Origin: Solanum dulcamara
Taxonomy: Eukaryota; Streptophyta; Magnoliopsida; Solanales; Solanaceae
NCBI RefSeq assembly: GCF_947179165.1
Contig: NC_077240.1
Location: forward strand, 29,808,001 to 29,872,000
Length of the DNA stretch: 64,000 nucleotides
Direction of reading: 5' to 3'
The notes under the pieces are model-generated. The model did not search any database, had not been told where the DNA came from, and worked only from the letters and a program-made list of their open reading frames with translations. Positions 44,605-53,861 of this stretch are shown piece by piece. A program made the translations under genes and the position numbers. How positions within the stretch are numbered: the first letter of the stretch is position 1; each line of letters begins with the position of its first letter.

Positions 44605-45223
44605 GCGAGAGACATTCCCCATAAGTCCTTCACTACTGCTTGGCGTCACCCTACATTTGGAAGGCCACAGATTTCACCCCATACTGATGGACTGTCCCGA
44701 GGTTGTGCAACCTCTCATAATAGTCGAGAATGAACTCATATGCATTCTCATTCTCAGAACCGTGGAAGACTGGTGGCTTAAGTTTCAAGAACTTTATGAG
44801 AATATCATGTTCAGTGTCGATCATAACTGGGCTCATAAGTGGTCTGAAGAAGGCATTAGTGCCTACCACCTCATCTACTTGAGAAGCTGCAGCAGAAACT
44901 GGGAGAGCCACTGGAACTGGTGATGCGGGCATAGTGGAAATGACTCCAGTACTAACCAACCCATGTAAGAAAGCCATGATCTGCTGTGCTAGTATAGGGT
45001 CCAAAGAGGTAAGCCCGGCAGCCCCAGCTTGGGCTTCCTCCACCTGTTCAGCAGTCTCTTCTTCCTCAACCACTACATTTTTGTCTACCTTATCCTGGGG
45101 TGCGGGAAGTACCTCCTTTCCTGCTACTCCCTCAACCATAGTCTCAACCCTAGCGGGCGCTTCTCTCCCTCAGCCTCAATCGCGTCTTCCTTTTCTACCT
45201 CTACCTCGGCTACGTCCTTGCAT
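44605..45223 (-). pseudogene. Ty3/gypsy gag, 5' half
   Basis: A likely start ATG at 45223 gives MQGRSRGRGRKGRRD and then two stops. The open frame 45139-44651 holds LDPILAQQIMAFLHGLVSTG and IKFLKLKPPVFHGSENENAY, then EFILDYYERLHNLG, the gypsy gag core. It is cut by the solo LTR at 44604 and continues at 40526. Confidence 0.87.
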
Positions 45224-45473
45224 GGTTGGCTCCTCTTTTGGTTTAATTGGAGCTAAAAGGTGGACACCATTATAGCGAGTGTTTACCATCTGTGGATAAG
45301 AGAGTGAAAGAGGTTAGATACCAATCGGAGTCAAGTTATAACATGAAGGAAAAAAGATAGAGAAACTTTTCCTAAAGTCCTGTAGCATCTCGAAGAAAAG
45401 TATAGACGTCTTCGTAACGTTCTGCAAGACTTTACTAGACTCATTTCGATACAATGAGATCAACGAACTTAGG

Positions 45474-45485
45474 CCTCTGATACCA
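45474..45485 (-). other. Primer-binding site of the minus-strand gypsy element
   Basis: The minus strand reads TGGTATCAGAGG, complementary to the 3' end of initiator tRNA-Met with the last base changed, four bases beyond the LTR end (...CTCGTGACA at 45490). This fixes element polarity and the inner edge of its 5' LTR. Confidence 0.88.
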
Positions 45486-45489
45486 AATT

Positions 45490-46108
45490 TGTCACGAGAC
45501 CTGCGGTGCTGACACCCACACTAACCCTCTGGTGGGGAAATTGTTATGACAACCCAAACCAATAATATTCACGAGATATGAGAAGATTAAAGATGCAGAA
45601 GCAGGTTTAATAAGAAAAATAAGGCCGAGTGCCCATAAACTTAGCCAAAAATCTAATCAACAACCCAACATACGGAAAATAATACCTAGGAACTGAAAGT
45701 CATTTTACCAAAACTCTAGCAACCATCAAGTCTAAAAAAAGGGCAGTGCAATCCTAACAGAAAAGTCATTAAAAGTAAACCAGCTTTGAAAATCTAAGTC
45801 CTGGAAGAAGGACTAGGATAAGGAGAGTCCACGGCAGCCTGAAAGAAATGGCTCACCCTTGAACTCGAACAACTATTTGTCTTTTATGCGAGGTCTATCT
45901 ACAGTCGGCTGAATATGCTATGTACTCAACAAAGACAGAGCTAGTGTAGTATCACTATACAAAATCAACAGTGTACTAGTAAGATCACGCGGCTAGTCCG
46001 TAAGTGAGTCATGGACAAGTAAACATCACATGATAAGCATATACATATAGAATAAACTTAACCATTAACATCTCAAAATCAGTACTCAACATGATAATAG
46101 TTCATTAG
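45490..46108 (-). repeat. Ty3/gypsy 5' LTR, 3' part
   Basis: The LTR ends on the minus strand with GTCTCGTGACA at 45490, next to the PBS. It is interrupted at 46108/57292 by the LARD-like element, whose TSD is ATTAG. With the outer part at 57297-58557 the reassembled length is about 1,880 bp. Confidence 0.82.
46104..46108 (+). other. Target-site duplication of the LARD-like element, left copy
   Basis: ATTAG at 46104-46108 is repeated at 57292-57296 directly after the terminal GTGACA. Confidence 0.9.
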
Positions 46109-46463
46109 TGTTACACCCCACCCTTTTTAAACTCGGAATATCTCATAAGTTCCTTGGACATTATCATGTGAGCCGGATACGCTACGACACTATCAAATGG
46201 CTCTAAGGAAGGGAGAATGTGATACCTCATAGTAGAGAAGGTTGGAGATGAAATCATAAGAGTCCGGAAGGAATTGGAGGCCACGTAATGGGTCGTAGGA
46301 CTCGATTTATCTACGTAAGCTACTAACTTGAAAGTCTTACATACTTACTCTATTGGAGTACGTACCAATCTTGGGTAGAATGGGTTACATAGGCTCTTAA
46401 AATAAGATAAGATTACGAACCTATGAGAGGGAACAAAAACTAGTTTCCGAACTTACGAAAGTG

Positions 46464-46534
46464 AAGCAAGCAGGTGACAAGCAAGTAGGTGACAAGCAAG
46501 CAGGTAACAAGTAGGCAGGTGACAAGCAAGCAGG
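46464..46534 (+). repeat. 15-bp tandem repeats in the LARD 5' LTR
   Basis: CAGGTGACAAGCAAG and close variants occur about five times in a row upstream of the TATA box. The equivalent array in the 3' LTR (about 54216-54275) has fewer or altered units. Confidence 0.9.
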
Positions 46535-46677
46535 TGACTCACCTACTTGGGATGGACCCCACGCTGCCACGTGGCAGTTTTGTGTTGGAAGCTTGGACGA
46601 GGTGGCACCCTAGGAGGCTGCCACGTGTCACCCTAGGGGGCTGCCATGTGTCACCTCCTAAGAAGGTGTATATATAC

Positions 46678-46687
46678 ATGTTGGCTG
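46678..46687 (+). promoter_or_regulatory. TATA box of the LARD 5' LTR
   Basis: GTATATATAC is preceded by GCCACGTGGCAG and GCCACGTGTCACC motifs (about 46566 and 46620), which hold G-box cores, and followed by CATGTTGGCTGACTCTTAAC. The same layout is present in the 3' LTR near 54407. Confidence 0.65.
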
Positions 46688-46726
46688 ACTCTTAACTCAT
46701 TTTCCATCCAAAAACATCAGCCAAAT

Positions 46727-47050
46727 AAGAGGAAAAACGTGAAGAACCAAAAGGAACAAGGCAACCACGTTTTTGAAGAACTAAAGGTGAGTTCTTCGAT
46801 TTTTCCTCCGTGAATTAATTAGCTACGGTGTTCCTCAAGCACGTAAAGATGTATATATGTATATATATGTATATGATGATGACTAAGGCGTCGTTTCTTT
46901 AACCTTACGCTTAGAAACTTGAAAGAAAGTTGAAGGAAAAACGTGAAGAACAAATAAGGAGGGCTACGGGTTTGGGGTATGCCAAGGTAAGCCTCCGAGT
47001 TTTGTTCCGTGAATTAATTATTTGAGGTGTTCCACAGTTATATAATAGTG
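46727..47050 (+). repeat. Duplicated leader block with two 5' splice-site-like motifs
   Basis: The series GGAAAAACGTGAAGAAC, AAAGGTGAGTTC, CCGTGAATTAATTA, GGTGTTCC at 46731-46835 recurs at 46936-47035 as GGAAAAACGTGAAGAAC, CAAGGTAAGCC, CCGTGAATTAATTA, GGTGTTCC. Each copy carries a good donor consensus (AAG|GTGAGT and AAG|GTAAGC). The same pair is kept in the 3' LTR. Confidence 0.8.
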
Positions 47051-48726
47051 TTTTATAATCAAAAATTTCAATTTGGGGCAGCGGAGAGGTGGCACAAACA
47101 GTCCGCCCCATTTCAGCACATCAAGGAGTTTCCGAGATGTAGTTTTGGCGAGTTGTGGCCAATTTCGGGTAAGGTAAGGTTTCTTCATTAAATTTGAGAT
47201 TTATGATGTTGTTATGGAGCATGTTACACGTCCTATAGGTGGCTGGAAGTGTGTAAATATCATTGGAACACTTGACGTTCGGCATAAACTAAATTGGAGT
47301 CACTAAAAGTGCATTGTCGTCGAAATAAAGTGTCGTTCTTGTGAGTTGTTGCTGCAGGGGTGTAATGTGTTGTTGAAGGGCCTAAATGAGTTATAAAAGG
47401 GGTGTGGATGCTTCTGGTTTCAGCCACATGACCCCTCGTGTCGTATAATGAAAGGCGTTATAGAATAAAGACTAGACACCCTATTTTGATATCGTCTTTT
47501 TGAATGTGTCATTTGGAGTTATGTTGTATATTGTTGGTGTGAATTGCTGCAGGTTGTTGTTGTTGGTTGGATGTAGGTCTTAGGTACCTAATTGGAAATT
47601 TGGATAGGGCACATTATAGGGGAGGTGCTGCCCAATTTTCGTTAACGCCTTAACAAACTAAAGAACTAGTCGAGGAAATGACTACGGAAATAGATTCCGT
47701 TAATATTAAGGCGTAACCTAAGATGCTGGAAAGTTAAGAGTAGTCGATATTCGTATTAATTTCATATTGAATAGGTTCAGAAGACGACGAGACGAGCAGG
47801 ATAAAGGGTAACTCCCAAGAGGTATGTAAAGCTTTCTCTTGGCATATTTTGGTATAAGTTCGTACAGCTATCTTTCTTTCCTTTTGGCAATGTTTAGCCT
47901 TAAGTGAATTGTATATAAAGTGCGGGGATAATTACATTCCCAGAATTCCGAGTACACCTCATAACCCCTATCCACTGTTCAGTATTAGAGTTCCTGTGAA
48001 GATTAAGTATTGCCTAGTAGGGCTTCTATGTGTCAGAATATAATGTATGGGAAGCTATCTCTCATTCCCAGTGAGATGTATTTGATACGAAAATGAGATT
48101 ACGATTCCATAGAGGTTCACCGAGCCCCATGAAGGGCCGGGTATGAAATATGTATATGAAGATCACCTAAAGGAAAGTACAGACTATATAGAGCTTATTC
48201 TCTTTCTTCTTTTGGGCATGTCCTTGTTCTAGTTGTAAGTTGAATTTGATCTGAACTCCGATGTAACTCCATTCTTAAACATCTCTTAATTACTTCTGAA
48301 TATTGAACTTCTATAGTAGTTAAACTACTTTCCCTGGAAACTTTTATACGTTAAAGAGGTAACAAATGTACAGGCTCCTAGTCATAAAATTATTCGAAGA
48401 CGGGTACTTTGGAATTCTTAAGTGAATAGTCTTACTTTGGTATAGGTCTAAGGACCTCGAGATGTAATTAATGTAGCCCCTAATGGAATTTAGAGGGCAG
48501 CTAGAATGACTATACTGCTACTCGAATTCTTAGACAATAGCTTATTCCTCTTATATAGTTAAGTCTCAGATAATTATTTAAACTGTATTTTGTTTCTCAC
48601 TACTCTACTCGTGTATACTGTAACACTTCTTCTCCGAGTTCCGGGCCGGTTGTCAGATTTGTGCAACTCACTACATTGTTCATCGATTCCCTCGCTAGAG
48701 GGCCGGCATCTGTATGTATATATATG

Positions 48727-48860
48727 ATGGCCTGGGGCCTGATACTGATACTATGATAATGTGTTGTAATAAGGTGACAATGGCCTGGGGTCTGATACTG
48801 ATACTATGATGATGTGTTGTAATAAGGTGACGACACGGGTCCTGATACTGATATTATATA
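48727..48860 (+). repeat. About 54-bp tandem repeat in the LARD 5' LTR
   Basis: GGCCTGGGGCCTGATACTGA, then TGTGTTGTAATAAGGTGAC, occurs about two and a half times. The equivalent region in the 3' LTR is at 56466-56600. Confidence 0.9.
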
Positions 48861-49555
48861 TATGATTCACCGGACCCCTGACGGGGTTGGCTATATTGAA
48901 AATTTGAGCATGCATATTTTTATGATTCACAGAGTACAGGTACATATTCGTGATTTGATAAATTGTTCTCCTGCTTCTCTATTTCGGATATACCTCCAGT
49001 TGTATTATGTTACGTTTTACATACTCAGTACATATGTCGTACTGACCCCCTTTCTTCGGGGGGCTGCATTTCATACCCGCAGATACAGGTACAGGTTTTG
49101 GGAGTCCGTCAGCTTAGGATTCCGCTCAGTTCAGCTGGAGGAGGCTTCATTGTATTGGAGCCTAGTTTTTGATACTGACCGTTGATGTATAAAAATTATT
49201 TTGTCTATTTAGGGGTACGGCGGGGGCCCTATCCCGCCATGTGTTGTCGTTAATATTTTTAGAGGTCTGCAGACATGTATATGTGGGTTGTGTATGTCAG
49301 TGTGATTCAGATGGGTCTACATGGTATATGATATATGATATTATGTTATGGTAGTCTTGTCGGCTTGCGTGCCCTATCATGTTGTGATACAAACGAAAAG
49401 GGCAACAGATTTATGAAAATGTTATCGCCCAGTGGGGCTTTGTTACATAATATTGCTTTATTTACAGTTCAATTTTTCCACAATTGATAGCTAGGTATAC
49501 GGGGGGTCCAGATCGGACCCTAGTCACGACCTACGGGGTTGGGTCGTGACAGAAG

Positions 49556-49567
49556 TGGTATCAGAGC
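49556..49567 (+). other. Primer-binding site of the LARD-like element
   Basis: TGGTATCAGAGC, complementary to the 3' end of initiator tRNA-Met, starts four bases after the 5' LTR end. Confidence 0.95.
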
Positions 49568-51469
49568 AGTTCGTCGTTGGATTATCTGCAGACCGTGTCT
49601 AGTAGAGTCTTGGTTATCGATGTGTTGCGTGCCTCATCTATAAACAGGAAGCTACAAGACATTTAGGATATTTCTTTTCCTTCATAACTGAGATCGTGCT
49701 ATAGATCCGAGTCATAGGAAAATTCCTTATACTAACCTTGGATCTTAACAGAAGGATGACACCAACAGAAGGAGGTAATTGACGACATAAGACATTATGA
49801 AACATACAGGTAAGTAAAGTAAAGGCACGGAAGATATCCATTGGGTAAGGTATTGAACTAATATTGAAATGTAAAGTTGAAACCAAAAAGGAAAGCAGAC
49901 AGGAAGTGCAATAGAGGCAGTTTGAAATTGGACATACGAGGTTAATCCAGTATTTTTATATTATTATTGATATTGAAAGCCCTGTGTGGCTGCGATATGA
50001 GATAATATTGAAAGCCCTGTGCGGCTGTGATATGACCTGAATATATATATATGTGTTGGCCCTGTGAGGCGTTGTTGGTATTTTCTGCATGCAGGTTGTG
50101 GGATAGTAAGAAGTATAGAGGAAACTCTGCCGAAATTTTCCTAGAACCGGGAAAAGAAAATGAAACATAGATTTTTGAGTTATCTGAGAAATTGATACCA
50201 AGTACCCCTATCGTATTTAACTAAAGCTGTAAGATGTACCCCTCTGGTCGTCGATAAGGGGAACCCTTTTCAGTTGAAGAATTTTATCTCAGAGGAACAA
50301 AAGCTGATGTAAGTAGTAAAGTTCAGACTACGGTATCTCCAGCCGTATTTGTACTATAGGAATATAAACAGAGGGCTCAGGATGAAGGATAAGATGTCCC
50401 GCGAATGAGTTTCACTCTTTTTGAAATAAATATGCCAAGCCCTCAACTCATATTGTAAATTAGACGAGTTGTTCATAACTTGAGATAAACTCAGAAGGGG
50501 ACCAGGTAGGTCAAGTATTAAAAGGAAAGTACTATGGTGTGTAAGAGGTTCTGGGTTCTCCTCACAGTGGTTGGAAAATGGTTCACGATAACAGTTTATA
50601 GTTCTCCACCGACTAATTGGGAAATAACTTCTAAACAGAAGCACCTCAAAGAAATGTCAGGAATTGAACACGAATACGAATTAAAAGGGGGATATGTAAG
50701 TATGAATTGAACAGTGTGATACGAGTATGCAGGGATAAAGTGGAACCACTAGTAAGATGCACTTAGTACGCGTTGACTAAGTTAAAGGCCTGCGTTTAGA
50801 ACACAGTAAGAGCATGGGGCTTAAGATAAAAAAAATGACGCGGGTATACAACGTCGCCCCAAAAATAGTGGAACCCTTAAGGGACCAAGATGGAAAACTT
50901 AAGGAATAAATGGAGCAACTTCTATTCGCCCCAAGAAACAAAGGATACAGGTTGGGACAAAGCCACTACTTCATGAAATACCTGGAATAGTTATCATCAG
51001 AATACTAGCACTGCTAATTGAAATTGGAACGACTATAAACACCAACAAATGAAAGTACGAGTACCCCCTAAATGGGGGAATTTAATGAGAAAATGGCAAA
51101 AGTAGGAGGAGGCAATTGAGATGGCAGTGTGTTTGAGATGGATGTCTAAACTTCAATAAGATATCTTGCCGCACCAAGTTAGAAAGGTCCAGAAGCTACC
51201 AGGAATTGGATGGGAGCCAGAATGCTATGTAAAGCAGCGTTAAGAAGTTTTTAATGAGACCCTGAATGATATAACGTTAGAAGGTGGTTGGGTATAAAAA
51301 ACAAAAAAGTGTAACCATGAAGGGATATCGAATAACTCAAGAAACACTACAAAGGATAATGACAACATGCTAGACCAAAAGACAAAATGTTGGCTGTAGA
51401 GTTAGTCGCAAATGATGTTGCGATAGATATATAACCAAGGACAAAGGAATAGAAAGCCTCCTGTGGTAG

Positions 51470-52960
51470 AAAATGAGAAGAACGCAAACTGAATAGAGGA
51501 TAGGCAAGCTCATATGTCAAATTCCTTTAATGCTATGCCAGCTAATGATAGACAAAACTCAAAGCAGCTCCAAAGGTCACTATGGGAACGAAATTTAGCG
51601 CTACTCAGTAGCCCACCCTAATGAATTGGTGCGTACAAAGGGGGGATACAATAGGAAAAGTTAAACCAAAATGACCAAAAAGGGACATGGTCGTAGTGGA
51701 ATTAAAAGGTCTACCCCTATGTCGGTTACAAGATAACAGAAGAAAGGACAAGGCAAAACATAAAGACTCGCGAGACAACGCTGAGGTAAATCTGGAGCTA
51801 AGTCGAGTGCCCCGCACATTATGTCAAGGATTACAATGAAACGCGACACGAAGACTTCCTAGGGAGGTCACCCATCCCAGTATTACTCTCACCCTAGCAC
51901 GCTTAACTTTGAAATTCTGATGGAACTTAATGCGTTAGTGCTGGTATGATCACGCGAGATGGAAGAATCTGAACTAGCGACGGAGAAACGATATGAGATT
52001 ATGTACCCAGAGTATTATAAGATACGTTAAGGAAACTGTAACAAGGGTTTAAGCAAAAAAAGAAGGATTAGCTAATTGCTAACTGACGACACACTCGAAT
52101 GCCACAGTTCTTCAACATAGTACCTGTTAATAAGAGGCAAACCACCGAAGGGCTATATGGGCCAGTGGGCGAGGGAATTTGGACACCACTGGGCAGCCAA
52201 CTCTGAGGGCGAGAAAAAGCAAAACCCAAAAGGTAAGGATACCAGCTGATGTAACTTACGGATGACAGGAAGTAATACCCAAGGTCGAAAATTCCATAGT
52301 ATGACCTGGGCTACAAGACTTACTTCACACACCATCGACAGATGGCTCTAAAGGGAATGTTACCTGTTGATTAACGATATTAACCCCTGCTCCTTCGATT
52401 AAAGGCTACATACTCTGCCGAGAAGGGGTAAAATTGTAGGTTAAGGGAGTGGTAGGACCTTACGGAGTACCCACAACTATTATCCCAGGCGAAGGAGCCC
52501 AAGTTGCAATTAACAACGGAGAGGTGCGAAGATAGGTTAAGCCAAACTACCAAGATGGAATTAGTACTATGGGTGAAGTAAGACATGGCCACGAGTGGAC
52601 CAGAGATCTACTCGACATCGAGGGTAGGATAAGGGAGAAAAAGGCAGGGTAAAATGTGAGAACTAGCGAGGTAACGCTAGGATACTTCTTGTACCCTCTC
52701 ATAATCTCGTAAAGGTAAAGAATGACACAAGATAATGGGTCTAGAGGATTACAAGCGGAGGTAAGGGAAATGGTGAAAGAGTTTAAGTAAAACTAACTGA
52801 ACTAGCTGGTTACTACAGGATGGCGAGCTTCTATGCCAAAATTCCTTCAGAATTATACCAGATCATGATAGAAAAAGCAAAGAACGACTATGAGATCCAT
52901 TATATGAGGGGACTTCAGCATTATTCAGTAGCCAACCCCTAAGGATTGGGAAAAAGAGAA
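51470..52960 (+). repeat. Three degenerate internal repeat units in the LARD-like element
   Basis: The unit at about 52740-52960 (GCGAGCTTCTATGCCAAAAT, ATTATACCAGATCATGATAG, TCAGTAGCCAACCCCTAAGG) aligns with about 51470-51660 (GCAAGCTCATATGTCAAATT, CTATGCCAGCTAATGATAG, TCAGTAGCCCACCCTAATG). It aligns more weakly with about 52020-52230 (ATGCCACAGTTCTTCAACAT, GGGCAGCCAACTCTGAGGG). The spacing is about 0.55 and 0.7 kb. The 5S-like sequence lies between the first two units. Confidence 0.65.
51843..51960 (-). rRNA. 5S rRNA-like sequence (relic) inside the LARD-like element
   Basis: Read on the minus strand the stretch follows the plant 5S rRNA from end to end: GTGATCATACCAGCACTAA, CATCAGAAT, AAAGTTAAGCGTGCTAGGG, TGAGAGTAATACTGGGATGG, GTGACCTCCCTAGGAAGTC and TTCGTGTCGC. 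The internal RNA polymerase III promoter parts are readable: the A-box (AAGTTAAGCGTGCT, 51896-51909) and the C-box (GGATGGGTGACCTCC, about 51863-51877). Substitutions are scattered, mostly of the C-to-T or G-to-A kind expected after methylation, so it is not a working rDNA copy. It lies antisense to the host element. The comparison is with the 5S sequence as I know it, not an alignment run here. Confidence 0.9.
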
Positions 52961-53847
52961 GAAGAACCCAAAAGATAGGGTGCCAATTAAAGTTTGGAAG
53001 AAAGTCGAGAAGAACTATACGAGGCTAACGATTCCCAAGTTATCAGCGTCATATATGGTTGGCTTTAAGAGTAACTGAGATGATCGTCCACCACTTATTA
53101 AGGTTACTTACCATAATGGCTACCACTCTGGTATCCCAATGACTCCGTACAAGACTGGTAGAATAAGACGTGCAAGTCCCCTATTGGATGGGTAGATGTT
53201 AGAACGACTAAGTTAAAAAGGCCCCGACATGATTAAACAAGCTATTGACTAAAAACCCAGAGTCGGTAGGAATGATATACTGATAATTGACATCGACGTT
53301 CAGAGTTCAAATTGATGATTGGATGTTCATAATAGGGTCACCCAAAAAAAAAGGAAACTTAACCCAAACTATATTAGACGGTATTAAGTTGCTCGTAAGA
53401 TGGGCAAGGTGGCCGGTAAGTTGAGCTTACCACCTTATTTGGAAACTATACGCCTAGTCCATCATGTAAGGAATGCTTCGCAAAGATACTGACAAGCCAC
53501 CCAGGGTATATTCTATAAATAAGGTCTAGGAGATGAAGTCTTGTGAGGGAAAAAACCTGTCGTCATCTTAGATTGGCGAACTGGAAGATTGTAGACTAAA
53601 GACGTGCCTTCCATCAAGATACGATAGAAAAAACAAAACCAGAAAGAGGATGATTGGGGAACTGAAGAGAACATGAAATACAAGTATTTGCACCTGTAAC
53701 CGATATTTATAGATAACCCCGATTCCTGAAACATGTATATGAAGTATTGGTATGGAAGTATGTGTTAAGAAAATAGCAAAGAATCTCCCTACGATTTGTA
53801 TAAGGTGCTAAGAGAAGTTTTGTCTAACATTCGGGGACGAATGTTCT

Positions 53848-53861
53848 AAAGGGGGGAAGGA
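53848..53861 (+). other. Polypurine tract of the LARD-like element
   Basis: AAAGGGGGGAAGGA directly precedes the 3' LTR. It primes plus-strand DNA synthesis in LTR elements. The preceding ATTCGGGGACGAATGTTCT is a conserved chromovirus 3' phrase. Confidence 0.88.

Larger units (their letters stand above)
46109..49551 (+). repeat. 5' LTR of the LARD-like element
   Basis: It matches 53862-57291 throughout. Internal landmarks are a tandem CAGGTGACAAGCAAG array, CACGTG motifs, a TATA box at 46678 and two duplicated leader blocks. A tandem block of about 54 bp follows at 48727-48850. The 107-codon frames at 48862-49185 and in the other LTR are not considered genes. Confidence 0.95.
49568..53847 (+). 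mobile_element. Non-coding internal region of the LARD-like element
   Basis: About 4.3 kb of purine-rich sequence without a retroviral domain; all frames above 60 codons look incidental. A 36-bp tandem repeat (GAAAGCCCTGTGTGGCTG) lies near 49975-50035, a 5S rRNA-like sequence lies antisense at 51843-51960, and at least three degenerate repeat units lie at 51470-52960. Conserved non-coding internal domains are a hallmark of LARDs, where RNA structure may aid packaging. Confidence 0.8.

Noticed and set aside
48862..49185. 107-codon open frame in the LARD 5' LTR, kept in the 3' LTR at 56602-56925
   Set aside because: It is preserved only because the LTRs are copies of each other. It overlaps tandem repeats and has no domain, and opposite-strand frames are equally long.
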